This document shows positions 23,811-35,008 of a stretch of DNA of 64,000 nucleotides, piece after piece (within the stretch, counting starts at the first letter, position 1; each line of letters starts with the position of its first letter). The stretch lies in contig NZ_LT976853.1 of NCBI RefSeq assembly GCF_900249755.1, forward strand, positions 2,391,274-2,455,273. Reading direction: 5' to 3'. Under the pieces are notes generated by a model. It was not told where the DNA came from, did no database searches, and saw only the letters and a list, made by a program, of their open reading frames with translations. The position numbers and the translations under genes are program-made. Source of the stretch: Cupriavidus taiwanensis. Its GTDB lineage: Bacteria; Pseudomonadota; Gammaproteobacteria; Burkholderiales; Burkholderiaceae.

Positions 23811-25703
23811 CTAGCCCTTCAGCGCCGCCTGCAGCTGTTCCAGCGCGCCCGGATCCTCGATGGTAGTCAGGTCGCCCGGATCGCGGCCTTCGGCCACGGC
23901 TTGCATGGCGCGCCGCAGCAGCTTGCCGGAACGCGTCTTCGGCAGCGCATTGACGAACAGCACCCGCGCCGGGCGCGCCACCGCGCCCAGTTGCTGCTCG
24001 ACGGTCTTCATCAGCTCGCCCTCCAGCGCCAGCCGCGCCTGCGGCGTCGCCGTGCGCGCCGGATCGCGCGCGATGCAGAACGCCATCGCCACCTGCCCCT
24101 TGAGCGCGTCCTGCACGCCGACCACGGCCACCTCGGCCACCGCGGCGCTGGACGACAGGCTTTCCTCGATCTCGCGCGTGCCCAGCCGGTGGCCGGCGAC
24201 GTTGATCACGTCGTCGGTGCGGCCCAGGATAAAGACGTAGCCGTCGGCATCGCGCACGCCCCAGTCGAAGGTGGAATAGCACAGCCGGTTTGGCACCGCC
24301 TGCCAGTAAGTGCGCACGAAGCGGTCATCGTCGCCCCACACCGTGCTCATGCACCCCGGCGGCATCGGGCCGTCGATGGCGACCACGCCTTTCTGCCCGG
24401 GCGGGCATTCCTCGCCGGTGTTCTCGTCGACGATCTTGAGGTCATAGCCGTAGGCGGGCACGCCGGGCGAGCCCAGCTTGGGCGGCAGCGCCTCGATGCC
24501 GCGCTGGATCGCGATGATCGGCCAGCCGGATTCGGTCTGCCAGTAGTTGTCGACCACGGGCTTGCCCAGGCCGTCCTGGATCCAGCGCGCGGTCGGCTCG
24601 TCCAGCGGCTCGCCGGCGAGGAACAGCAGGCGCAGGCTGGACAGGTCGTAGCGCGTCAGCCACGCCGGGTCCTGCTTCTTCAGCACGCGGATCGCGGTCG
24701 GCGCGCTGAACATCAGGTTGACGCGGTATTGCTCGACCAGCCGCCACAGGATGCCGCCATCGGGGCGGATCGGCGTGCCCTCATACATCAGCGTGGCCAT
24801 GCCGGCCAGCAGCGGGCCATAGACGATATAGCTGTGCCCGACCACCCAGCCGATGTCCGACGCGGTGAACATGGTGTCGCCGGGCTTGCCGCAGAAGATG
24901 TATTCCATCGACGTGGCCAGCGCCACCGCATAGCCGCCGGTATCGCGCTGCACGCCCTTGGGCTTGCCGGTGGTGCCGGAGGTGTAGAGCACATAGGACG
25001 GCTCGCCCGACTCCAGCCACACGCACGGCACCTGCACGCCGGCGACGCGCTCGCGCCACGCCGCGTAATCTTCGTCGCGGCCTTCGGTGCGGGGCATGTC
25101 CGCCAGCTGGCGGTCCACCAGCAGCACTTTCTCGGGCTGGTGCGACGACAGCCGGATGGCTTCGTCCAGCAGCGGCTTGTACGGCACCACCTTGCCCGCG
25201 CGCGAGCCGGCGTCGGCGCTGACCACCACGCGCGGGCGCGCATCCTCGATGCGCGCGGCCAGGCTGACCGAGGCAAAGCCGCCGAACACCACCGAATGGA
25301 TGGCGCCGATGCGCGCGCACGCCAGCATCGCGAAGGCGGCTTCCGGGATCATCGGCATGTAGATCAGCACGCGGTCGCCCCGCTGCACGCCCAGGCCCTG
25401 CAGGATCGCCGCCATGCGGCTGACTTCGTCGTGCAGCTCGGCGTAGGTGAAGCTGCGGGCCTGGTCGGTCTCGGTCGAGACCCAGTGCAGCGCCGGCTGG
25501 GCGGCGCGGTCCGCCAGGTGGCGATCGACCGCGTTGTGGCACAGGTTGGTGCGCCCGCCCACGAACCAGCGCGTGAAGGGTGCGCGGCTGTTGTCGAGCA
25601 CCTGGCTGAACGGGGTTTCCCAGTCGATGCGTGCGGCCTGTTCGGCCCAGAACCCCTCGGGGTCGGCCAGCGAACGGGCATGCACGGCATGGCTTGCCGT
25701 CAT
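23811..25703 (-). CDS. prpE: Propionate-CoA ligase PrpE
   Basis: AMP-forming short-chain acyl-CoA synthetase of 630 residues that activates propionate for the 2-methylcitrate cycle. ANL motifs are complete: [20 protein letters not shown], the DNYWQTESGWP region, DDVINVAGHRLGTREIEE and the acetylatable Lys594 in KTRSGKLLRR. Overall form is PrpE-like rather than Acs-like, with the N-terminal ARSLADPEGFWAEQAARIDW. No prpB or prpC is adjacent. It is transcribed towards the aromatic-CoA operon 157 bp away, which has its own promoter. Confidence 0.9.
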   Translation of the reverse strand: MTASHAVHARSLADPEGFWAEQAARIDWETPFSQVLDNSRAPFTRWFVGGRTNLCHNAVDRHLADRAAQPALHWVSTETDQARSFTYAELHDEVSRMAAILQGLGVQRGDRVLIYMPMIPEAAFAMLACARIGAIHSVVFGGFASVSLAARIEDARPRVVVSADAGSRAGKVVPYKPLLDEAIRLSSHQPEKVLLVDRQLADMPRTEGRDEDYAAWRERVAGVQVPCVWLESGEPSYVLYTSGTTGKPKGVQRDTGGYAVALATSMEYIFCGKPGDTMFTASDIGWVVGHSYIVYGPLLAGMATLMYEGTPIRPDGGILWRLVEQYRVNLMFSAPTAIRVLKKQDPAWLTRYDLSSLRLLFLAGEPLDEPTARWIQDGLGKPVVDNYWQTESGWPIIAIQRGIEALPPKLGSPGVPAYGYDLKIVDENTGEECPPGQKGVVAIDGPMPPGCMSTVWGDDDRFVRTYWQAVPNRLCYSTFDWGVRDADGYVFILGRTDDVINVAGHRLGTREIEESLSSSAAVAEVAVVGVQDALKGQVAMAFCIARDPARTATPQARLALEGELMKTVEQQLGAVARPARVLFVNALPKTRSGKLLRRAMQAVAEGRDPGDLTTIEDPGALEQLQAALKG

Positions 25704-25818
25704 GTCTGTCTCCTCCGCGTCTGCGGTTTGTTGTGATATGCCCTGTAGTTTGCCACCGGCCCGGGCGCCCGTGGCGACCGTTTCAGCGCGATGCCGCACG
25801 GGGCGGCGCCGGCACATG

Positions 25819-25853
25819 AAAAAAAGGGGCGTGCCCACGGCATCGCCCCTTTT
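25819..25853 (-). terminator. Rho-independent terminator after mltD
   Basis: A stem with outer arms 25822-25830 and 25845-25853 is followed on the minus strand by seven T (25825-25819). It lies 43 bp past the mltD stop, upstream of prpE. Confidence 0.88.
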
Positions 25854-25895
25854 GCTGTGGCCGCTTCGGCCGCTTTGGCCGCTTCGTGCCGGCGC

Positions 25896-27578
25896 TCAGC
25901 GTGCCTTGACGCCCTTTGCACTGGCCTTGGTGGTGGCCTTGCTGGTGGTCTTGGCCGACGCCTTCACCACCGGCGCCGCCTTGGCCGAGCGCCGCGGCGA
26001 GGCCTCGACCACCACGCGCTGGCGCGTTTCCCCCTTGCCCCTGGCCGAGACCCGGACCACCTTCGCGCCCTTGCCGGCCTTGCCGCCGGGTTCCGCGCGG
26101 CTGGCGCGTTCGGTGCGCTCGGCCCGGTCGGCGCGTTCGGCACGGGCCGCGCGCACGGCGCCGGCGCCACGCACCGGCACCATCAGCACCAGGCTCTGCC
26201 CGGCCACCAGCTTGGTGCCGGAGAGCTTGTTCCACGACTGCACCTGCCCGGCCGAGACGCCATAGCGGCGCGCCACCGAGGCCACGGTATCGCGCCGGCT
26301 GGCGCGCACCACGACGCGGCGGGCATCGGGCAGGTCCGGCTCCATCGCCAGCATGGCGCTGTCGGCCAGCGTGGCGCTGATGTCCTGGTCGTGCCGGCCC
26401 GAGCGCGGGATCATCACGGTCGAACCCGCCTTCAGGCGCATGCCTTTGGGAATGCTGTTGATCTCGCGCAGCGTGTCGGCATCGACATTCAGGCGCGCCG
26501 CCAGCGCTTCGACACGCTCGCGGCTGTCCACCGTCACCGCGGCCCAGCTCGACAGCCCGCCGCGATAGGTGTTCAGGTTGTACTGGAAGCGCTCGGCGTT
26601 ATCGAATGGCAGCAGGATCTGCGGGTTCGACGCGCCCAGGATCACCGGCCGGTTGAACGACGGGTTCAGCGCCTTGAATTCTTCCACCGACATGTCCGCC
26701 AGCTTGGCCGCGAGGTTGACGTCGATATCGCGCGAGGTGGTCACCGTGACGAAGTACGGATGGTCCGGGATCTCGGGCAGCTTGACGCCGTACGCAGCCG
26801 GGTTGGCGATGATGTTCTTGACCGCCTGCAGCTTGGGCACGTAGTAGCGCGTCTCGTTCGGCATCGGCAGGCTGGCATAGTCGGTCGGCAGCCCACGCGC
26901 CTGGTTGCGCGCGATCGCGCGCGACACCGCGCCCTCGCCCCAGTTGTACGCGGCCAGCGCCAGGTGCCAGTCGCCGAACATGTCGTAGAGCCGCGCCAGG
27001 TAGTCGAGCGCGGCGTCGGTCGAGGCCAGCACGTCGCGGCGCTCGTCGCGGAACATGTTCTGCTTCAGGTTGTACGACTTGCCCGTGCTGGGGATGAACT
27101 GCCACATCCCGGCCGCCTTGGCAGTGGACTGCGCCTGCGGGTTGAATGCGCTTTCGACGAACGGCAGCAGCGCCAGCTCGGTCGGCATCTTGCGCTGCTC
27201 CAGCTCCTCGACGATGTGATAGAGGTAGCGGCTCGAGCGCCCGACCATCCGTTCCATGTACTCCGGCCGCTGCGCATACCACTGGGTGCGGTCGTCGACC
27301 AGCGTGCCCTCCAGGTCGGTCATGGCAAAGCCGCGCCGGATCCGGTCCCAGATGTCGTTGGACGGGCCGCGCAGCCAGTCCAGGCCGCCCTGGTCGACAT
27401 TGATGGTGGAAGTGGAAGAGAGCGCGGACTTGTCGCTGAGGGTGTTGAGCGGGTCCTGGCGCTTGGCAGTCTGGGCGGTCGCGGCACCGTCGGCGCCTTC
27501 AGGCGGCGTGGGGGTGCTGGCGCACGCTGCAAGCAGCGCGGCGCACGCGACCACCGCCAGTAGTCGACCAATTTTCAT
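25896..27578 (-). CDS. mltD: Membrane-bound lytic murein transglycosylase D (LysM protein)
   Basis: Cleaves peptidoglycan glycan strands, leaving 1,6-anhydro ends. It has 560 residues: a lipoprotein signal peptide with lipobox LLAAC (Cys19), a family-1 SLT domain with catalytic Glu142 in LLPFVESAFNPQAQS and AAGMWQFIPSTGKSY, and two LysM modules (about 345-390 and 425-475) that bind peptidoglycan. The last 80 residues are a basic Ala/Lys/Thr/Arg-rich tail, longer than usual and probably disordered. A promoter and a terminator flank it, so it is a single-gene unit. Confidence 0.94.
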   Translation of the reverse strand: MKIGRLLAVVACAALLAACASTPTPPEGADGAATAQTAKRQDPLNTLSDKSALSSTSTINVDQGGLDWLRGPSNDIWDRIRRGFAMTDLEGTLVDDRTQWYAQRPEYMERMVGRSSRYLYHIVEELEQRKMPTELALLPFVESAFNPQAQSTAKAAGMWQFIPSTGKSYNLKQNMFRDERRDVLASTDAALDYLARLYDMFGDWHLALAAYNWGEGAVSRAIARNQARGLPTDYASLPMPNETRYYVPKLQAVKNIIANPAAYGVKLPEIPDHPYFVTVTTSRDIDVNLAAKLADMSVEEFKALNPSFNRPVILGASNPQILLPFDNAERFQYNLNTYRGGLSSWAAVTVDSRERVEALAARLNVDADTLREINSIPKGMRLKAGSTVMIPRSGRHDQDISATLADSAMLAMEPDLPDARRVVVRASRRDTVASVARRYGVSAGQVQSWNKLSGTKLVAGQSLVLMVPVRGAGAVRAARAERADRAERTERASRAEPGGKAGKGAKVVRVSARGKGETRQRVVVEASPRRSAKAAPVVKASAKTTSKATTKASAKGVKAR

Positions 27579-27613
27579 TAAGTTCTCAAATCGTGGCGCT
27601 AAAAGGTTGCGTG

Positions 27614-27642
27614 ATGCTAAAAAAAACCGCGTATCGCGTCAA
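27614..27642 (-). promoter_or_regulatory. Putative sigma-70 promoter of mltD
   Basis: On the minus strand: -35 TTGACG (27642-27637), a 17-bp spacer that contains a run of eight T, and -10 TAGCAT (27619-27614), about 35 bp upstream of the mltD ATG. Confidence 0.6.
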
Positions 27643-27676
27643 TCAGATTTTCCACATAGACAGTATCCGCCCGACC

Positions 27677-27709
27677 GCCGCCATGCCTTGCGGCGCAAGG
27701 CATGGCGGC
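27677..27709. other. Strong stem-loop just past the gloB stop
   Basis: A perfect 14-bp stem (27677-27690 with 27696-27709, loop of 5) lies 12 bp beyond the gloB stop codon. There is no T-run on either side, so it is not a textbook intrinsic terminator; it may protect the 3' end of gloB mRNA. Confidence 0.6.
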
Positions 27710-27720
27710 CCGGCGCGGGG

Positions 27721-28521
27721 TCAGCGGAAGTTGTCCTTCCAGCCGCGCAGCGCGCCGAACGCCTGCGCATCGCCGGTGGTGGTTGCGCCGTGCGCCGACA
27801 GCGCGGCACGCACCGCGGGCTCGCGCGAACGCAGGAAGGGGTTGACCTGCCGCTCATGCGCGATGGTGGTCGGCAGCGTCGGCCGGTCGGCCGCGCGCAG
27901 CGCCTCGACGCGCTGCTCCCATGCCTCGAGCGCGGCATTGCCGGGCTCGACCGCGCGCGCGAAGCGCACATTGCTGCGCGTGTATTCGTGCGCGCAATAG
28001 ACGCGGGTGTCGCCGGGCAGCGCCGCCAGCTTGTCCAGCGACGCCAGCATCTGCGCCGGCGTGCCTTCGAACAGGCGTCCGCAGCCGCTGGCGAACAGGG
28101 TGTCGCCGCAGAACACCGCCGGGCCGGCTTCGCCCAGGTCGGCGACGTAGGCAATGTGGCCGGCGGTGTGGCCGGGCACGTCCAGCACGCGCAGCGTCAG
28201 CGCCGGCGCGTCGAGGGTCGCCACATCGCCCTCGCGCAGCGCCTGGGTGCGCCCGCCGATACGCTCGCCCGCCGGTCCCAGCACCGGCACCGGAGCGCCC
28301 GCCGGCGTGCGCGGATGCGCCGCCAGCAGCTCGGCCACGCCGCCCTGGTGATCGCCGTGGTGATGGGTGATTACAATAGCGCCCAGAGCCAGACCGCTTT
28401 GCGCCAGGAAGCGCTGCACCGGCGCGGCCTCGCCAGGATCGACCACGGCGGCGCAGTGCCCGTCGTGGATGGCCCAGATATAGTTATCCTGGAACGCCGG
28501 GATCGGCTCAACCTTCAACAT
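27721..28521 (-). CDS. gloB: Hydroxyacylglutathione hydrolase (glyoxalase II)
   Basis: Zinc hydrolase that splits S-lactoylglutathione to lactate and glutathione in methylglyoxal detoxification. It has 266 residues. I take the ATG at 28521 ([18 protein letters not shown]), because AGGAG lies seven bases before it; an ATG six bases earlier would sit on top of that site. The metallo-beta-lactamase motif [10 protein letters not shown] begins near residue 54, with [12 protein letters not shown] and [13 protein letters not shown] further on. It is divergent from the methyltransferase gene with only 12 bp between the start codons, the same neighbourhood as gloB-yafS-rnhA-dnaQ in E. coli. Confidence 0.96.
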   Translation of the reverse strand: MLKVEPIPAFQDNYIWAIHDGHCAAVVDPGEAAPVQRFLAQSGLALGAIVITHHHGDHQGGVAELLAAHPRTPAGAPVPVLGPAGERIGGRTQALREGDVATLDAPALTLRVLDVPGHTAGHIAYVADLGEAGPAVFCGDTLFASGCGRLFEGTPAQMLASLDKLAALPGDTRVYCAHEYTRSNVRFARAVEPGNAALEAWEQRVEALRAADRPTLPTTIAHERQVNPFLRSREPAVRAALSAHGATTTGDAQAFGALRGWKDNFR

Positions 28522-28533
28522 GCGCATGCTCCT

Positions 28534-29334
28534 ATGTCCAATCGTCCCAATCACCCGATTGTAAGCTGGGAAGACTGGCTGGCCTCGCCGCCCGGCGAGT
28601 ACATGCTGCGCTGGGAGGCGCAGCAGTACGACCGGACCGTGACCGACATCTTCGGCTATCACGCGGTCCAGCTGGGCCTGCCCTATATCGACACGCTGCG
28701 CGAGAACCGCATGCCGTTCTCGGCGCTGGCGCTGGACCCGTCCAGCGGCCCGCACGGGCCGCGTGCCGCACATCCGGATGCGCGCCAGCTGCTGTGCCGC
28801 TTCGATGAACTGCCGTTCGACACCCAGAGCATCGACCTGGTCACCCTGCCCCACATCCTCGAATTCGCCGAAGACCCGCACGAAGTGCTGCGCGAGGTCT
28901 CGCGGGTGCTGATGCCCGAGGGCCGCGTGGTGGTCACCTGCTTCAACCCGATGAGCCTGTGGGGCGCGCGCCAGGGCATGAACCGGCTCGGCGCCACGCC
29001 GTTCCTGCCGACCGACGCGCAGCAGATCGGCTTCGTGCGCATCAAGGACTGGCTCAAGCTGCTCGGCTTCGATATCATCCGCGGCCGCTTCGGCTGCTAT
29101 TGCCCGCCCTACCGCACCGACCGCTGGCTGCAGCGCACCGCCTTCATGGAAAAGGCCGGCGACCGCTGGTGGCCGATCTTCGGCGCGGTCTATATGATTT
29201 CGGCGATCAAGCGGGTGCGCAATATCCGGCTGGTCGGGCCGGCCTGGAAGAGCAAGCCGGCGCTGGCGCCGGTGTCGGCGCCGGTGGCCACCCCCACCGG
29301 CACGCATGGCAAGGCTCCGGGCCAGAAGCACTGA
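28534..29334 (+). CDS. Class I SAM-dependent methyltransferase (YafS-like)
   Basis: A 266-residue protein with a methyltransferase domain. The first SAM motif is degenerate ([16 protein letters not shown]); the [23 protein letters not shown] segment near residues 92-114 and the [12 protein letters not shown] strand are typical of the UbiE/YafS type. Its substrate is unknown. The start has no visible ribosome site and lies 12 bp from the divergent gloB start, so its promoter must lie inside gloB. The position between gloB and rnhA is conserved in many proteobacteria. Confidence 0.85.
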   Translation: MSNRPNHPIVSWEDWLASPPGEYMLRWEAQQYDRTVTDIFGYHAVQLGLPYIDTLRENRMPFSALALDPSSGPHGPRAAHPDARQLLCRFDELPFDTQSIDLVTLPHILEFAEDPHEVLREVSRVLMPEGRVVVTCFNPMSLWGARQGMNRLGATPFLPTDAQQIGFVRIKDWLKLLGFDIIRGRFGCYCPPYRTDRWLQRTAFMEKAGDRWWPIFGAVYMISAIKRVRNIRLVGPAWKSKPALAPVSAPVATPTGTHGKAPGQKH

Positions 29335-29416
29335 CGCAGCCTGGCCGGCGCGCTATCCACCCTGTCCGGCCCCCTCAATGCGCCACCCGACCCACGGGTG
29401 GCCACCACGGAATCAC

Positions 29417-29854
29417 ATGCAAGAAGTCACGATCTACTCCGACGGCGCCTGCAAGGGCAATCCCGGCCGCGGCGGCTGGGGCGCAGTGCTGGTCGCCGGC
29501 ACCAGCGAGAAAGAGCTGTTCGGCGGCGAGCCCAACACCACCAACAACCGCATGGAAATGACCGCCGTGATCGAAGCGCTGCGCGCGCTCAAGCGGCCCT
29601 GCGTGGTGCGCGTCTATACCGACTCGCAGTACGTGCAGAAAGGCATCAGCGAATGGCTGCCCGGCTGGAAGGCGCGCGGCTGGAAGACCGCCGACAAGAA
29701 GCCGGTCAAGAATGCAGACCTGTGGCAGGCGCTGGACACGCTGGCGCAGCCGCACCAGATCTCGTGGCACTGGGTGCGCGGCCACAACGGCCACCCCGGC
29801 AACGAGCGCGCCGACGCGCTGGCCAACCGCGGCGTCGAATCGATCGGCCGCTGA
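29417..29854 (+). CDS. rnhA: Ribonuclease HI
   Basis: Degrades the RNA strand of RNA-DNA hybrids. It has 145 residues from the ATG at 29417 ([17 protein letters not shown]); the upstream part of the frame is not RNase H. The catalytic carboxylates are in place: Asp9 in [11 protein letters not shown], Glu in [13 protein letters not shown], Asp in VYTDSQYV and the last Asp in NERADALAN. It lies 82 bp after the methyltransferase gene and 65 bp before dnaQ. Confidence 0.97.
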   Translation: MQEVTIYSDGACKGNPGRGGWGAVLVAGTSEKELFGGEPNTTNNRMEMTAVIEALRALKRPCVVRVYTDSQYVQKGISEWLPGWKARGWKTADKKPVKNADLWQALDTLAQPHQISWHWVRGHNGHPGNERADALANRGVESIGR

Positions 29855-29919
29855 CCGGATCCCGCAGCACCCGAACAACAAGCGCGGAACGCCCGCCCCG
29901 CTCCGCTAGAATGCCTGCC

Positions 29920-30651
29920 ATGCGACAAATCGTTCTCGATACCGAAACCACCGGCCTGAATGCCGCCACCGGCGACCGCCTGATCGAAATCGGCTGCGTC
30001 GAGCTGATGAACCGCCGGCTGACGGGGCGCCACCTGCACTTCTACGTCAACCCCGAACGCGATATCGACGAGGGCGCGATTGCCGTACACGGCATCACCG
30101 TCGAATTCCTGGCCGACAAGCCGCGCTTTGCCGAAGTCGTCCACGACATCCGCGAATTCGTGCAGGACGCCGAGCTGATCATCCACAACGCGCAGTTCGA
30201 CCTGGGCTTCCTCGACATGGAATTCCAGCTGCTGGGCCTGCCGCCGTTCCGCCAGCATGTCGGCAACGTGATCGATACCCTGCGCGAAGCGCGCCAGATG
30301 TTTCCCGGCAAGCGCAACTCGCTCGATGCCCTGTGCGAACGCCTGGGCATCAGCAACGCCCACCGCACGCTGCACGGCGCGCTGCTCGACGCCGAACTGC
30401 TGGCCGAGGTCTACCTGGCGATGACGCGCGGCCAGGATTCGCTGGTGATCGACATGCTCGACAGCGGCAGCGGCCAGGGCGGCGTGGTCGCCACCGCCGA
30501 CCTGTCCAGCCTGGCCTTGCCGGTACTGCGCGCCACCGACGAGGAACAGCAGGCCCATCTGGCGCTGCTGAAGGGCCTGGACAAGGCCAGCGGCGGCAAG
30601 ACGGTATGGCAGGAGGATCCTGCCGAAGCCCCTGGCACGCTTGCCGCGTAA
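29920..30651 (+). CDS. dnaQ: DNA polymerase III epsilon subunit (proofreading exonuclease)
   Basis: The 3'-5' proofreading exonuclease of the replicase; 243 residues. DEDDh motifs: LDTETTGLNAATGDRLIEIG at the N-terminus, HNAQFDLGFLDMEF in the middle and HRTLHGALLDAELLAEVYL. The C-terminal about 60 residues are the linker and polymerase-binding segment. The ATG at 29920 gives the usual MRQIVLDTETTG start; an in-frame ATG nine bases earlier is possible, and neither has a good ribosome site. Confidence 0.95.
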   Translation: MRQIVLDTETTGLNAATGDRLIEIGCVELMNRRLTGRHLHFYVNPERDIDEGAIAVHGITVEFLADKPRFAEVVHDIREFVQDAELIIHNAQFDLGFLDMEFQLLGLPPFRQHVGNVIDTLREARQMFPGKRNSLDALCERLGISNAHRTLHGALLDAELLAEVYLAMTRGQDSLVIDMLDSGSGQGGVVATADLSSLALPVLRATDEEQQAHLALLKGLDKASGGKTVWQEDPAEAPGTLAA

Positions 30652-30739
30652 CAAAATTCTCAAAAGGGCTTTACAAGATACAAGAACCTCTGCATAATCT
30701 CACTTCTCTGCTGCACGACGGCAACGACGACGCAGACAG

Positions 30740-30814
30740 GGGTGGTTAGCTCAGCGGTAGAGCACTGCCTTCACACGGCAGGGGTCACAGGTTCAATCCC
30801 TGTACCACCCACCA
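30740..30814 (+). tRNA. tRNA-Val (anticodon CAC)
   Basis: A 75-nt cloverleaf. The acceptor stem GGGTGGT (30740-30746) pairs with ACCACCC (30804-30810), the anticodon stem is CTGCC/GGCAG with loop TTCACAC, and the T-loop is GTTCAATCC. Discriminator A and a genome-encoded CCA (30812-30814) are present. It decodes GTG. Confidence 0.97.
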
Positions 30815-30822
30815 GATTCAGG

Positions 30823-30848
30823 AAAGCCAGCCTCGCGCTGGCTTTTTT
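30823..30848 (+). terminator. Rho-independent terminator after tRNA-Val
   Basis: A 9-bp stem, 30823-30831 with 30837-30845 and loop CTCGC, continues into six T (30843-30848), 8 bp past the tRNA CCA end. Confidence 0.92.
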
Positions 30849-31068
30849 CATTTCCGCCTCCGCATCCCCTTCTCCTCGAGAAACCGTCCCGCTCATCGGA
30901 CACGGCTCGTCTCCTTCGCTGCGAGCAAGCCGCCACGCCCCGCTCTGTTGCAAACAGTTTCGAAGTACCGCTTGACATCTGCTAACCTTCTTATAACGCC
31001 ACCGTCCCGCACCCAGCGGCTTGCGGGGCCGGAACAACGGGTCAGTGCGCACAAGAAAGAAGTCAATC

Positions 31069-33069
31069 ATGCAGCACTCATTGAAGTATCGGATGGCGTT
31101 CGCCACGGCGGGGGTGGTAACGCTGATCATCGTGCTGCGCGCGCTCTACGCCCAGTATTACGCCTATGACAGCCTGAAGAACCTGCTGCAGTCGCAGCAG
31201 GACACGCTGGTCAAGATGGTCGCCGAGCAGCTCGATGAAAAGCTGCAGGGCCGCGCCGCCGTGCTGCACCGGGTGGCGCGCCAGCTTGCCGCCATGCCCG
31301 CGGCCCGGCCGGCGGAGTTGCGCCGTGCGGCGCATGGCCTGGTGGAAATCCCCGAGACCTTCAATGCCGTCTTCCTGGCCTCGCCCGACGGCGATCTGAC
31401 GTTCAGCACGGCCGTACCGGACGGCGTGCGCCTGCGCGTCAATGACCGCGACTATTTTCGCGACGTGCTGCACGGACAGCCGTTCGCGGTGTCGGACCTG
31501 ATCCAGGGCAAGCAGACCAACGCACCGGGACTGGTGCTGGCGGTGCCGATGCTGGGGCCCGCCGGCGAACTGCGCGGCGTGGTCGGCGGCGTGCTGAATC
31601 TGGCGGACAGCAACTTCCTGCGCGAGCTGGCGCACAGCCGGGTGGGCACCACCGGCAGTTTTTGCCTGGTGTCTGCCGGCGCCACCCCCCGCTATGCGAT
31701 GCATCCGGACGTGTCGCGCGTGCTGGCACCGGCGCGCGCACTCGGCGAAGCCTGCGGCGCCGAGCCGCCCCCCGCGCTGCTGGAAATCCTGACGCCGACC
31801 CAGCCGATCATCGCGCGCTACCTGCTGGCCTCCAATGGCTGGGAGGTGGTGGCGGTCCTGCCCGCCGCCGAAGCCTATGCGCCGCTGATCAGCGTGCGCC
31901 AGCGGACCATCGCCGTGGGCGCGATCTCGCTGGTGATCGCGGCCGGGCTGATGTGGCTGGTGATGTGGCGGCTGCTGGCGCCGCTGCAGCGGCTGCACCG
32001 CGCGGTGCGCCAGCTCGGCACCAACCCGAAGGCGGTGGCGGACCTGCCGGCCGGCCGCGCCGACGAGATCGGCGAGCTGGCGTCGAGCTTCGCCGAGGTG
32101 GTGGCGCAGCTGTCGGAGCGCGAGGCCGCGCTGCAGGCCGCCAAGGACCGCGCCGCCGCCAGCGAGAAGCGCATCGAGGCGATTGCCAACCATGTGCCGG
32201 ACTTTATCTCGTTCATCGACATGCAGCAGCGCTATGTCTTCGTCAACCAGGCCTATGCGCGGCGCTACGGCGTGCCCGCGCAGCAGATCGTGGGCCTGTC
32301 GCTGCGCGAGCTGTGGGGGACGCAGGAATACCTGGCCTGCCAACCCTATCTGCAGCAAGCCGGCACCGGCCAGGCGGTGACTTTTACCCGCGAAAGCGCG
32401 GACGGCACCGAGTGCATCGAGATCACCTGCCAGCCGGCGTGGAACGATGCCCAGGACACCGTGGTCGGCCTGCATATGTTCGGACGCAACGTCACGCACG
32501 AGCGCGAAAAGCTGCGCAGCCTGGAAGCGCAGACCGTCTCCGACTACCTGACCGGCCTGCTCAACCGCAAGGGCTTCGACCGGCGCCTGGCCGAAGCCAT
32601 GGCGCGCAGCGGCGCCAGCGCCTGCCCGCTGGCGCTGCTGCTGGTGGACCTGGACGACTTCAAGGCGGTCAACGACAACCATGGCCACCCCATCGGCGAC
32701 CAGTTGCTGGTGGCGTTCGCACAGCGGCTGCGCGCCTGCGTGCGCAAGGGCGATGCCGTCGCGCGCATCGGCGGCGACGAATTTGCGGTGATCCTGGATG
32801 GGATTGCCGACCGCCATGCGATGGCGTCGGTGGCCAACACCATCGTGCAGGCGGCGCGCATGCCCTTCGTGATCGACGGCCTTACGCTGGCGGTGTCGGC
32901 CAGCGTCGGCTCGGCCATCCACGATGCCCGCCACACCATGACCGTGAGCGAACTGTTCCTGCATGCCGACATGGCGCTGTATGAAGCCAAGCGGCATGGC
33001 AAGGCGCGCTATGCGGCGCAGGCGGCGGATACGGTGGAGCCGTCTGGCCTGGCATCGCAAGCAGGCTAG
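31069..33069 (+). CDS. Membrane diguanylate cyclase with Cache-like sensor, PAS and GGDEF domains
   Basis: Predicted to make cyclic di-GMP in response to a periplasmic signal. It has 666 residues from the ATG at 31069, preceded by AGAAAGAAG. Order: membrane segment (about 12-30), periplasmic double-Cache-like sensor (about 35-275) with FSTAVPDGVRLRVNDRDYF, membrane segment (about 279-302), HAMP linker, PAS domain (about 370-490) and GGDEF domain (about 505-660). The active site GGDEF is at 568-572, and the inhibitory I-site RKGD lies five residues before it, so product inhibition is likely. It stands alone after tRNA-Val. The ligand is unknown. Confidence 0.92.
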   Translation: MQHSLKYRMAFATAGVVTLIIVLRALYAQYYAYDSLKNLLQSQQDTLVKMVAEQLDEKLQGRAAVLHRVARQLAAMPAARPAELRRAAHGLVEIPETFNAVFLASPDGDLTFSTAVPDGVRLRVNDRDYFRDVLHGQPFAVSDLIQGKQTNAPGLVLAVPMLGPAGELRGVVGGVLNLADSNFLRELAHSRVGTTGSFCLVSAGATPRYAMHPDVSRVLAPARALGEACGAEPPPALLEILTPTQPIIARYLLASNGWEVVAVLPAAEAYAPLISVRQRTIAVGAISLVIAAGLMWLVMWRLLAPLQRLHRAVRQLGTNPKAVADLPAGRADEIGELASSFAEVVAQLSEREAALQAAKDRAAASEKRIEAIANHVPDFISFIDMQQRYVFVNQAYARRYGVPAQQIVGLSLRELWGTQEYLACQPYLQQAGTGQAVTFTRESADGTECIEITCQPAWNDAQDTVVGLHMFGRNVTHEREKLRSLEAQTVSDYLTGLLNRKGFDRRLAEAMARSGASACPLALLLVDLDDFKAVNDNHGHPIGDQLLVAFAQRLRACVRKGDAVARIGGDEFAVILDGIADRHAMASVANTIVQAARMPFVIDGLTLAVSASVGSAIHDARHTMTVSELFLHADMALYEAKRHGKARYAAQAADTVEPSGLASQAG

Positions 33070-33106
33070 TGCCGACGTCCGGCCCCAAAATGACCCATTG
33101 GGTGCT

Positions 33107-33225
33107 CCCTCTCCCGCGAGCGGGAGAGGGCTGGGGTGAGGGCCGGAGTATCAACAGGGTAAGGCGTGTCGGTATGCCACCGCCTGCCCTCACCCCCTGC
33201 CCCTCTCCCGCAAGCGGGAGAGGGG
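33107..33225. repeat. Paired REP-like palindromes (BIME-type)
   Basis: Two copies of one palindromic unit face each other. Copy A has an 11-bp stem (33107-33117 with 33120-33130) followed by CTGGGGTGAGGGC. Copy B is its near-exact reverse complement, with GCCCTCACCCC (33186-33196) and a 12-bp stem (33200-33211 with 33214-33225). The pair lies in the gap between the convergent ends of the diguanylate cyclase gene and glpV. A third copy is at 40459-40498. Confidence 0.9.
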
Positions 33226-33268
33226 AGCAAACCCGCGGCAATCATTCATTGCCGCAGGCTCAGCCCCC

Positions 33269-35008
<1,740 letters not shown>

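Noticed and set aside
30972..30997. TTGACA with TATAAC as a promoter for the diguanylate cyclase gene
   Set aside because: Both hexamers are good but the spacer is only 14 bp, too short for a normal sigma-70 promoter.
31069..33069. Bifunctional cyclase/phosphodiesterase
   Set aside because: The protein ends after the GGDEF domain; no EAL or HD-GYP domain follows.
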